8,824 bases of DNA from NCBI GenBank assembly GCA_902495945.1, contig CABUZD010000071.1:1-8824 (forward strand). Direction: 5' to 3'. Source of the stretch: an uncultured Collinsella sp. GTDB lineage: Bacteria; Actinomycetota; Coriobacteriia; Coriobacteriales; Coriobacteriaceae. The position numbers were made by a program, and so were the translations under genes. The notes below the pieces were generated by a model that saw only the letters and a list, made by a program, of their open reading frames with translations, searched no databases and was not told where the DNA came from. Shown here in pieces: positions 1 through 7,359 of the stretch; positions within the stretch are counted from its first letter, which is position 1; each line of letters starts with the position of its first letter.

Positions 1-2
1 CC

Positions 3-39
3 CCGCCCCCCCCTTAAAAATTATTATGTGGGGGGGCGG
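3..39. repeat. GC-rich inverted repeat with AT-rich loop
   Basis: Bases 3-12 (CCGCCCCCCC) are perfectly complementary to 30-39 (GGGGGGGCGG), giving a 10-bp stem around a 17-base AT-rich loop. It lies about 55 bases past the stop codon of the HtrA gene, with a weaker G/C repeat at 48-61 between. It may be part of a transcription terminator for htrA or for a converging gene outside the window, but no clear trailing T run is visible, so the role is uncertain. Homopolymer tracts make this end prone to sequencing error. Confidence 0.35.
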
Positions 40-92
40 CCCGGGGTGGGGTGCACACCCCCCTCTGGCTTCGATATGTGCGATACGACTCG

Positions 93-1550
<1,458 letters not shown>

Positions 1551-1579
1551 AGCTGCGATCCTTTCGTCTAATAACCAAA

Positions 1580-1603
1580 GGCCCGCCAAACATGTGGCGG
1601 GCC
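1580..1603 (-). terminator. Hairpin between exported-protein cluster and htrA
   Basis: GGCCCGCCA (1580-1588) and TGGCGGGCC (1595-1603) form a perfect 9-bp stem with a 6-base loop. Read on the minus strand, it is followed by TTTGGTTATTA, a weak T-rich tail. It lies 120 bases after the stop of the 207-residue exported protein and 30 bases before the htrA start codon. It could end the upstream transcript or be a leader hairpin of htrA. The region 1604-1722 holds no gene or convincing promoter that I can see. Confidence 0.5.
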
Positions 1604-1722
1604 ATCATTGTTCACGTTGAGTTGTACCCCAAGCTGGGCAGTCCCGAGCACTAGATGCCAAGATTTCAGCTTTGCTTAAGTAATGACATGCTTATAGGCC
1701 AATTCGTTTTATGCCGTCATGT

Positions 1723-2346
1723 CTATTCGATATAGCAGTCGATAGCAAAACTATATGTTGAATCGTTAATAAAGTCTGTAATCGTCGCGCCCATACCCGA
1801 TCCGCACGTCCACTTATCTTTCTCCGCATCGTATGGCGTTGGCCCCCACCCCGTTTCATATGATGCTTCGCTTTCTGTGAAGTAGTTCATCACATATTTA
1901 TCTTTCTGCATGAGCGCATACCAAGCGTTTGCATACATCACAAGCGGATCGGTTTGAATTATCGAATATTTTCCTGACCGAATTGCAATGCTTTGCCCAT
2001 CTTCAGAATATTCAACAACAATCTCAATCTTTGCCAACACCGGCAGTGAATCATCTGACTCCCTATGAACCGTCACCAAATTCTTAGTTGCCGCTCTTGT
2101 CAGGGACGCTGCACCGTCATTATTCCTGTTTATGCTGCCAACAGCCATTTTTCTATTTCCGGCACCCAAGACATCTTTGCTTCGCGCCGAGGACACAATA
2201 ACCCCAGCCTCATTCCGAACTATCATGTCGGTCACAAGCGTCAATCGTTTTTGCACATTCGTAAGCTGCGCAGCGTTGGCCCCTCTCGCCCCAGCAAACA
2301 TAACAGCTCCTGATGCCAAGACGAATAGCTGTCTTCTGTTGATCAT
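1723..2346 (-). CDS. Exported protein of unknown function with twin-arginine-like signal peptide
   Basis: This 207-residue protein belongs to no family I recognise. The N-terminus MINRRQLFVLASG has the RRx-hydrophobic-hydrophobic pattern of a Tat signal, with a weakly hydrophobic core, an arginine in the c-region and an ANA-A cleavage site near residues 23-26. Sec export is also possible. The mature part (about 180 residues) looks like beta-rich segments (KIEIVVEYS, IAIRSGKYSII). These are followed by an aromatic-rich C-terminal third with many Tyr and Trp residues and two cysteines (Cys181, Cys204) that could form a disulfide. A GAGGAG Shine-Dalgarno sequence sits 8 bases before the ATG. It is the last gene of a tightly spaced three-gene cluster, 20 bases after the small membrane protein, and shares that cluster's low GC content (for instance 22 G+C in the 60 bases 1981-2040). 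A link to the upstream peptidase homologue is suggested only by this proximity. Confidence 0.75.
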   Translation of the reverse strand: MINRRQLFVLASGAVMFAGARGANAAQLTNVQKRLTLVTDMIVRNEAGVIVSSARSKDVLGAGNRKMAVGSINRNNDGAASLTRAATKNLVTVHRESDDSLPVLAKIEIVVEYSEDGQSIAIRSGKYSIIQTDPLVMYANAWYALMQKDKYVMNYFTESEASYETGWGPTPYDAEKDKWTCGSGMGATITDFINDSTYSFAIDCYIE

Positions 2347-2366
2347 TCCTCTCGCTCCTCACCGAT

Positions 2367-2720
2367 TTAGTTAACTTTTTCCATATAGTAGGGATGCAAA
2401 GTTTCCTCTTCTAAATTGGCATCACTTGCGAAGAATAGAATCCATTTCTCTCCCGCCTTCAGCCCTGAAGCAGTTCCGGTATTAAAGTAACTACGGATAT
2501 CAATCTCTTTCCGCCCTCCGCTTGACACGAGAGCCTCAAATTGTCCGTTATGAATATCCGACAGCGTCTGTACTTCAACTGAAATATGTTCGTCATCTTT
2601 TCCACCGACGACCGAGGGGCTCGGTTGATAGGCCGCGACAACCAATATCCCAAGAAATGCGCAAAGAAGCCCCAGCGTTTTACGTATGCGCTTTCTATCA
2701 TCTTCGCCGTCACTCTCCAC
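2367..2720 (-). CDS. Small single-pass membrane protein of unknown function, GTG start overlapping the upstream gene
   Basis: The reading frame is open far upstream, but only the last part looks like a protein. I place the start at the GTG at 2720, because AAGGGA precedes it by 6 bases. The in-frame ATGs at 2759 and 2735 lack any ribosome binding site. This gives 117 residues and an 11-base overlap with the end of the peptidase gene, typical of translational coupling. The N-terminus is highly charged (about 15 residues, ESDGEDDRKRIRK). A membrane helix follows (about 16-31, LGLLCAFLGILVVAAY), then an external domain of about 85 residues. The external part has the look of a small beta-barrel: ISVEVQ, then GLKAGEKWILFF near the end, a pattern common in secreted proteins of Gram-positive bacteria. 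I cannot assign a function. An accessory or inhibitor of the neighbouring peptidase homologue is one hypothesis. Confidence 0.65.
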   Translation of the reverse strand: MESDGEDDRKRIRKTLGLLCAFLGILVVAAYQPSPSVVGGKDDEHISVEVQTLSDIHNGQFEALVSSGGRKEIDIRSYFNTGTASGLKAGEKWILFFASDANLEEETLHPYYMEKVN

Positions 2721-3837
2721 AATACGTCCCTTCATGCGATATATAAATCGTTGTGTCATATGGAAGAAAACGCAGCTGATTGAACCAACCATCCCAGACA
2801 ACAAGCATATATTTCTTATCATTTGAATATGTATTATGCATAGCCACATATCCCGCAACAGCCATCGCATGAGCGTCATGGCTTGACCTGAGAGTCCCAG
2901 AAAAAATACTGAGATTTCCAGAATCTGCAGTTGCCCTGAAAGAATCCCAAGATGGATACCAAGCAAATGATGTCTCAAGCCTTTTCCCGCGCCTAGCACA
3001 GAACTCCTTAATAGCCGGGGCAGCATTTGGAGATGGAGTCCTTCCTTGGGTAAAGTAAAGGCCCGTAGCTTGATCGAATGACTTATTTGGATCGCCGGAT
3101 GTTCCCGATAACTGCCAAAGCTCATGATATAAGTCTGGCAATTTGAGCCGGTTTAGCGTTACATAATGGCTGCTTACCGCAAACATCGCAGACACATCGC
3201 AAGCATAGGTCCCCGTTTCTTTAATAACCTCTGATTGTGTAGGCGTTATCATCCCTGAAATAGTTTTACTTGCGTCAATGACATATCCTTGTTTATACAG
3301 GTCTTTGGGCAATACGAAAACATCCTCGAACCTGCCTGGAGATCCGCTGCGGCTATTTCCCACAGAAAACACCGCTGTTGACCGGCATCCCTTCTCATCT
3401 AAAACAACGTTATTATCCAGATCTGCAATACCAAAAGACAGCTCGTCAAATTTCAAAGCAACGATGTCATCTTGGGATGCGAGAAGGGCTATTTCATCGC
3501 TTGTATTCTCAATGGGCATAGGAGCGTTCGGAGCCAAGCAGTATTCGCTGATCCACCAAGATCGCTCTGAATCAAATACGACGTAGCCATAGTTAACGTC
3601 ATCCCGCTTCGCGCGAACGATATACCCGATTGATTCCCCATCGGAATTCACCATTTTTACTGGGTCACAAGCGGTCACCGGCTCATCCGATACGTCATCA
3701 AAGAAAGCTTGCGCTTGCTCCACAGCTATTTGCGGTGTGACACGAACCAAGTCGTCGTCTCCAAAAACCAACCTTGGAGACATCAGGGCGGCAAGCAATA
3801 CTATAAATCCGACAATCACCTTTCTCGAATAACGCAT
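2710..3837 (-). CDS. Secreted papain-fold cysteine peptidase homologue (C39/C10-like), first gene of AT-rich cluster
   Basis: This 375-residue protein has a Sec signal peptide (about residues 1-26, RKVIVGFIVLLAALMSP, ending VFG before DDD). Residues about 30-200 resemble the N-terminal prodomain of secreted cysteine peptidases, with AVEQAQAFFDD and a YGYVVFDSER strand like the GYVI-S segment seen in those families. The C-terminal part carries the expected papain-fold landmarks. Cys213 lies in YACDVSAMFAVSSHY, comparable with CGPTSAAM/GCVATAMA. His323 lies in HDAHAMAVAGY, comparable with GHAMAVVGY. Asp349 lies in VVWDGW, the position of the third residue. Gln201 could supply the oxyanion hole. 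I assign the family from these motifs alone, so the substrate is unknown. The ATG at 3837 is preferred over one 12 bases upstream because GGAGG precedes it by 5 bases. The gene is AT-richer than its flanks, suggesting transfer. No reliable promoter is visible in 3838-3960. Confidence 0.72.
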   Translation of the reverse strand: MRYSRKVIVGFIVLLAALMSPRLVFGDDDLVRVTPQIAVEQAQAFFDDVSDEPVTACDPVKMVNSDGESIGYIVRAKRDDVNYGYVVFDSERSWWISEYCLAPNAPMPIENTSDEIALLASQDDIVALKFDELSFGIADLDNNVVLDEKGCRSTAVFSVGNSRSGSPGRFEDVFVLPKDLYKQGYVIDASKTISGMITPTQSEVIKETGTYACDVSAMFAVSSHYVTLNRLKLPDLYHELWQLSGTSGDPNKSFDQATGLYFTQGRTPSPNAAPAIKEFCARRGKRLETSFAWYPSWDSFRATADSGNLSIFSGTLRSSHDAHAMAVAGYVAMHNTYSNDKKYMLVVWDGWFNQLRFLPYDTTIYISHEGTYCGE

Positions 3838-3961
3838 TTCTTCCTCCATCCGTGCAGTAGGGAGATACGGTAACTAAATGGTATTCGTGAGATAGTGCTA
3901 TACGTTTGATATTGTTTTTACTGACACACTTTAAATCGGTGAAAGGTCTTCTTTTCGCCCT

Positions 3962-3998
3962 AAACGAGAAAAGGGTACTGGAGAAATCTCCGGTACCC
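3962..3998 (-). terminator. Rho-independent terminator of the GS homologue-regulator operon
   Basis: On the minus strand GGGTACCGGAGA pairs with TCTCCAGTACCC (3973-3998) in an 11-12 bp stem with one C-A mismatch and a tight loop. TTTTCTCGTTT follows directly. It lies about 20 bases after the stop codon of the response regulator. This is the clearest terminator in the window. Confidence 0.85.
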
Positions 3999-4019
3999 TC
4001 ACATTCCTCTATTTACTTG

Positions 4020-4682
4020 CTAGTCCTTAAACAGATAGCCCACGCCGCGGACGGTGGTGATGTGCGCCGCGATCTGCGGGCCCACCTTGGAGCGGATGCG
4101 TCGGATGTGCACGTCGACGGTGCGCGTGCCGCCGCAGTACTCAAAGCCCCACACGCGGTGCAGCAGCACCTCGCGGCTGTAGGCGCGGTTGGGATGCGTC
4201 GCCAAAAAGCTCAGCAGCGAGTACTCCATCAGCGTCAGGTCGATGGGCTCGTTATCGAGCGTCACCTGGTAGGTAGCCAGGTTGATCTCGAGGTTATCGA
4301 TATTGAGCACATCGTCGGCGGTGACGGTCTCCTCCTCGCCCATCAGGCGCTGCGCGCGAGCCTTGAGCTCGTTGGGCGTCGCCGTGGGGCATACAAAGTC
4401 GGCATGCGCGTGATTGGGCAGGCGCAGGGTACCGAGCGCCTCGTCGTCGACGATCACCAGCATGGGAACGCCGCCGCGATCGTCGAGCCATTTGGCAATC
4501 TGATCGATGCGGTCGCTGCGGATGCCATCGGAATCGAGGATCAGCAGGTCAAAGTCGTGCGCCGCAGTCGGCGAATCGGGGGTTGCCAGGCTCACCTCGA
4601 CACCCAGGGTGGTCGTCAAGCTGCGGGCAAACTCGTGGAAGCGCGTCGTGCGCGCCATGAACAGGGCACTCTTTTCGGACAT
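4020..4682 (-). CDS. GlnR-like atypical OmpR-family response regulator
   Basis: This 220-residue transcription factor has a receiver-like domain (about 1-115) and a C-terminal winged-helix DNA-binding domain (about 125-218). The latter is fully typical of OmpR/PhoB: LTLMEYSLLSFLATHP, VLLHRVWGFEY, GGTRTVDVHIRRIRSKVGP, VRGVGYLF. The receiver keeps the aspartate position (Asp50 in DLLILD) but lacks the N-terminal acidic pair (SALFMARTT where DD is expected). It also lacks the conserved lysine (FVCPTAT where YxxKP is expected), so normal phosphorylation is unlikely. These are the traits of actinobacterial GlnR, an orphan regulator of nitrogen genes. The run GGTRTVDVHIRRIRSK matches what I recall of GlnR closely, although related OmpR proteins share part of it. 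The start at 4682 has GGAGG 5 bases upstream; an upstream in-frame ATG at 4766 would overlap the GS homologue. The gene follows that homologue by 50 bases and shares its transcript and terminator. Confidence 0.88.
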   Translation of the reverse strand: MSEKSALFMARTTRFHEFARSLTTTLGVEVSLATPDSPTAAHDFDLLILDSDGIRSDRIDQIAKWLDDRGGVPMLVIVDDEALGTLRLPNHAHADFVCPTATPNELKARAQRLMGEEETVTADDVLNIDNLEINLATYQVTLDNEPIDLTLMEYSLLSFLATHPNRAYSREVLLHRVWGFEYCGGTRTVDVHIRRIRSKVGPQIAAHITTVRGVGYLFKD

Positions 4683-4732
4683 ATCGGCCTCCAAAGAAAT
4701 GAGCTCAATCGTACTGGAACAAGCCAGCGCGA

Positions 4733-6070
4733 TTAGGAGTTCGCCAGGTAGTGCTTGATCTCCCACTCGGTGATCGTAGACTCAAACTTATGCCACTCGT
4801 CGCGCTTCTTTTTGAGGAAGAAGCTGTGGATGTGCTCGCCGAGGGCATCCTTCATAAACTGCGAGTCCTCAAACACGTCGAGCGCCTCTTTGAGCGAGCG
4901 CGGCAGCGGCGTGTAGCCGGCCTCGACCATCTGACGGTCGGTAAGCTTGAGCGTCTCGGCCGTTGCCTCGGGCGGGAGTTCCAGCTTGCGCTCGATGCCG
5001 TCGAGACCAGCCGCCAGCGTGACGGCGTTGACCAGGTACGGGTTGGCCATGGGGTCGGGGCTGCGAAGCTCGATGCGCGTGGACAGCTGCTTGCCGGGCT
5101 TGTAGACCGGAATGCGGACCATACTCGCGCGGTTGCGCAGGCCCCACGTGGCGTACTGCGGCACGGAGTCGCCGCCCGTGGTGATGCGCTTGTACGAGTT
5201 GACCGTGGGGTTAGTGATGGCGCTGATCTCGCGCGCGTGCGCCAAGATGCCGGCCATGTAGTGCTTGGCGATATCGGAGAGGTGGTACTTCTCGTCGTCC
5301 TCGCCCCAAAAGACGTTGTTGCCGTCGTGGTCGAATAGCGACTGGCACAGGAACATAGCGCTGCCGTCCTCGCCCGCCAACGGCTTGGGCATAAAGGAGG
5401 CGTGGCAGCCGCTCTCGTAGGCCTGCTGCTTAATGATGAGTTTGGCCGTGGTGATGGCGTCGGACATGCTCAGGGCCTCGGCGTGGCGCAGGCTCATACC
5501 GTGCTGCGAGCGGCCGGCGGCGTGGAAGGTGTACTCCACGGGCACGGACATCTTCTCGAGCGTGAGGACCGTGTTGCGGCGCAGGTCGCGAGCGGCATCG
5601 CTTACCGAAAGATCGAAGTAGCCCACGTTGTCGAGCGGCTCGGGGGTATGCTCGTCGGGGAAGTAGTAATACTCCAGCTCGGCGCCCACGTTGAGCAGGT
5701 AGCCGGCCTTCTCGGCCTTATAGAACATGCGGCGCAGGGCGTCGCGCGGGTCGCCGGCAAACGGCTTGCGATCGGGAGTGCACACGTCGCAGAACACGCG
5801 GGCGACGCCGTTGTGGCTCGGGCGCCACGGCAGAATCTGGAAGGTCGAAGCATCGGGAAACGCCAGCATGTCGGCTTCCTCGGGCGTGGCAAAGCCCTCG
5901 ATGGCGGAGCCGTCAAAGCCAATACCCTCCTCAAAAGCGACCTCGAGGTCCTCGGGGCTAATGGCAAAGTTCTTGAGGCGGCCGAGAATGTCGACAAACC
6001 ACAGACGCACAAAGCGGATGTCACGCTGCTCTACGGAGCGGAGTACGTAATCGATGTTCTGCTGGTTCAT
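4733..6070 (-). CDS. glnA: Type I glutamine synthetase family protein with replaced metal ligands (possible pseudoenzyme)
   Basis: At 445 residues it matches the length of short type I (alpha) glutamine synthetases, which make glutamine from glutamate, ammonia and ATP as dodecamers. The family assignment is secure: FDGSAIEGF (52-60), a beta-grasp N-domain, FMPKP (226-230), NPTVNSYKR (287-295), and STRIELRSPDPMANPYL (330-346). Glu131 and Glu133 (AELEYYYF), Glu334 and Arg336 are kept. However, the first glutamate in HHEV...QHEI is Ala184 and the second is Gly191. The GSGMH histidine is Phe240, the NGSG asparagine is Asp235, and the flap GYEAP is GGDSVP. In Bacillus subtilis numbering the first three are E189, E196 and H245. 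Loss of these metal ligands argues against normal synthetase activity. A regulatory role or a changed reaction is possible. A GGGGAG Shine-Dalgarno sequence precedes the ATG by 4 bases. It forms an operon with the downstream GlnR-like regulator. Confidence 0.9.
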   Translation of the reverse strand: MNQQNIDYVLRSVEQRDIRFVRLWFVDILGRLKNFAISPEDLEVAFEEGIGFDGSAIEGFATPEEADMLAFPDASTFQILPWRPSHNGVARVFCDVCTPDRKPFAGDPRDALRRMFYKAEKAGYLLNVGAELEYYYFPDEHTPEPLDNVGYFDLSVSDAARDLRRNTVLTLEKMSVPVEYTFHAAGRSQHGMSLRHAEALSMSDAITTAKLIIKQQAYESGCHASFMPKPLAGEDGSAMFLCQSLFDHDGNNVFWGEDDEKYHLSDIAKHYMAGILAHAREISAITNPTVNSYKRITTGGDSVPQYATWGLRNRASMVRIPVYKPGKQLSTRIELRSPDPMANPYLVNAVTLAAGLDGIERKLELPPEATAETLKLTDRQMVEAGYTPLPRSLKEALDVFEDSQFMKDALGEHIHSFFLKKKRDEWHKFESTITEWEIKHYLANS

Positions 6071-6105
6071 GTCGCTCCCCTTTCTTTCGGGCGGGTTTCG
6101 ACTGG

Positions 6106-6130
6106 TCTATATCGCAGATACTATCGCAGA
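6106..6130 (-). promoter_or_regulatory. Candidate promoter -10 and 12-base direct repeat upstream of the GS homologue
   Basis: On the minus strand the nonamer TCTGCGATA occurs twice, 12 bases apart (6130-6122 and 6118-6110), and the second copy runs into TATAGA (6111-6106), a possible -10 element. No good -35 is present, as expected for an activator-dependent promoter. The start codon lies about 36 bases further downstream. Confidence 0.35.
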
Positions 6131-6135
6131 AAAAT

Positions 6136-6151
6136 GTTTCCGCAGGGTTAA
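6136..6151 (-). promoter_or_regulatory. Candidate GlnR box upstream of the GS homologue
   Basis: Read on the minus strand, TTAAC-CCTGCG-GAAAC matches the actinobacterial GlnR pattern gTnAc-n6-GaAAc at every position except the first base. It is centred about 35 bases upstream of the candidate -10, near -45 relative to a likely start point, a usual place for an activator. The pairing with a GlnR-like gene in the same operon supports the call. Only one full box is present; an isolated GTAAC half-site lies at 6191-6195 on the same strand. Confidence 0.45.
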
Positions 6152-6204
6152 AGCGTATCAAGCGCTCAAAAAACGTGTGCGAACAGGCAGTTACGAACGA
6201 GCGG

Positions 6205-7227
6205 CTAGCGCGAAGTTGATGCGCGATGTTCGATGTGACCGGGGATCTCGATGCGTTTAGGCGCCAGCTTCGCGGCCTCGCCCACGGTGGTGGTAACAAC
6301 GTCGATACGCTCGGAGAGACGCTCGACCACGCGCTCGGCAATGGTGAGGGTGTCTTGCGCTGCCGTGGTGACGCCGCCAAAGAGCACATGGTTCCAGGGG
6401 TAGTCGTCAAACGTCGCGATCTTGAGCCCCGCCGGCAGCGAGGGACCAAGCTGCGCCAGCGCCTCGGTCAGACGCAGGAAAACCAGGCCGTTGACGGCAA
6501 TGAGGCCGAGTTTTTTGCCCGCATAGCCGCGGATGGTCTCGTCCAAACGGCCAACGCCCGCGGCGCCACCGTCGGCCAGGGTGACGACCTCGCCCGCAAG
6601 GCCGCGTCGCGAAAGCTCGTCGGCAAAGGCCTCGGCGCGCTCTCGACGCACGGGACTGTCGTCGCTTGCCTCGGTGAGCAGGCACAGACGCTCGCTGCCC
6701 GCAGCTGCCAAGGCGTCTACCAAGCCGGCGACCAGCTCACGGTTGTTAGATGTCACCAGGTCAACACCGCCGTCGGCAACGTCGCGGTCGAGCAGCACGA
6801 CGGGCAGACGTCCCGCTGCCGCGGCGATCGCCTTGTCGTTGCCTCCGCAGGTGTTGACGACCAGGCCGTCCACGCCGGCATCGATAAGTCTGGTGAGCGA
6901 CTCCGCTTCCTTAGCGGGGTCGTTGCCGCTAATGGCCGTCATGAGCGAGCAGCCGCGCGCCGCGGCGCTGGCGGAAAGGCCCTCGAGCATGGCGCTCGAG
7001 AACGGGTTGGCGATGTCAGCCAGAATCACACCGATGAGGTTCGTACGCGAGCTGCGCAGATTGCGCGCGGCGGCACGTGGGCGATAGCCAGTGCGCTCGA
7101 TAACTGCCGCGATGCGAGCACGGGTCTCCTCGGTCATTTGCCCGGGGCGGTTGTTGAGATAGCGCGAGACCGTGGCCGGGCTCACGCCCGCCTCGGCGGC
7201 AATGTCCTTGATTCTCATCTGCGCCAT
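6205..7227 (-). CDS. LacI-family transcriptional repressor, probably KdgR-like regulator of KDG catabolism
   Basis: This 340-residue protein has a typical LacI plan. An N-terminal helix-turn-helix (about 4-25, IKDIAAEAGVSPATVSRYLN) and hinge helix end near residue 60 (AARNLRSSRTNLIGVI). A periplasmic-binding-like effector domain follows, from about 63 to 330. Landmarks are DIANPFSS, GVDGLVVN, VVLLDRD and ATFDDYPWNHVLFGGVTTAAQ. It is transcribed divergently from the KDG kinase gene. The shared intergenic region carries two tandem operator-like sites with a central CG, as LacI proteins prefer. It therefore probably represses kdgK-eda, and perhaps itself, until 2-keto-3-deoxygluconate or a related sugar acid binds. 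The effector is inferred from context only. The start at 7227 is favoured by GGGG about 5 bases upstream. The gene ends 135 bases before the GS homologue, and no convincing terminator is visible between them, so some readthrough is possible. Confidence 0.9.
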   Translation of the reverse strand: MAQMRIKDIAAEAGVSPATVSRYLNNRPGQMTEETRARIAAVIERTGYRPRAAARNLRSSRTNLIGVILADIANPFSSAMLEGLSASAAARGCSLMTAISGNDPAKEAESLTRLIDAGVDGLVVNTCGGNDKAIAAAAGRLPVVLLDRDVADGGVDLVTSNNRELVAGLVDALAAAGSERLCLLTEASDDSPVRRERAEAFADELSRRGLAGEVVTLADGGAAGVGRLDETIRGYAGKKLGLIAVNGLVFLRLTEALAQLGPSLPAGLKIATFDDYPWNHVLFGGVTTAAQDTLTIAERVVERLSERIDVVTTTVGEAAKLAPKRIEIPGHIEHRASTSR

Positions 7228-7290
7228 AGCGCACCCCGTTTCCCAATGTCGGCAGTCTGAGCCATTTTAGGCATTTTTTAAAAATCTCGG

Positions 7291-7317
7291 TTGCAAAACG
7301 CTGTAGGTGAGTATACT
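7291..7317 (+). promoter_or_regulatory. Probable kdgK promoter
   Basis: TATACT (7312-7317) is a good -10 element. TTGCAA (7291-7296) is a plausible -35 with a short 15-base spacer; CGGTTG three bases earlier would give 18. An A/T-rich tract (7275-7284, TTTTTAAAAA type) just upstream could act as an UP element. Transcription would start near 7324, immediately before the operator pair. Confidence 0.5.
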
Positions 7318-7327
7318 ACAACTCGAA

Positions 7328-7355
7328 ACGAAACCGATTTCGTAAACCGATTTCG
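7328..7355. promoter_or_regulatory. Two tandem LacI-type operators
   Basis: The 12-mer AAACCGATTTCG occurs twice with a 13-base period (7331-7342 and 7344-7355). Each copy is a near-palindrome centred on CG. The first is the better, ACGAAA-cCGa-TTTCGT (7328-7343), with 6-base arms. This fits the GAAACCGGTTTC-type operators of LacI proteins. Their place directly downstream of the -10 would block transcription of kdgK. The likely ligand is the divergent LacI-family protein. Confidence 0.65.
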
Positions 7356-7359
7356 GTGA

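Noticed and set aside
2721..3125. Upstream extension of the small membrane protein frame
   Set aside because: This part lies inside the peptidase gene in another frame, looks like random translation, and no ribosome site supports the ATGs at 3125, 2759 or 2735.
3906..4736. Plus-strand frame opposite the response regulator
   Set aside because: Antisense to an OmpR-family gene with clear motifs; the product shows only compositional bias.
6160..6204. Terminator after the LacI gene at the A6/T6 tract (6169-6174)
   Set aside because: The T run exists on the minus strand but I find no stable stem directly before it.
6226..7260. 344-residue plus-strand open frame opposite the LacI gene
   Set aside because: Shadow of the LacI-family gene, with antisense-type composition and no motif.
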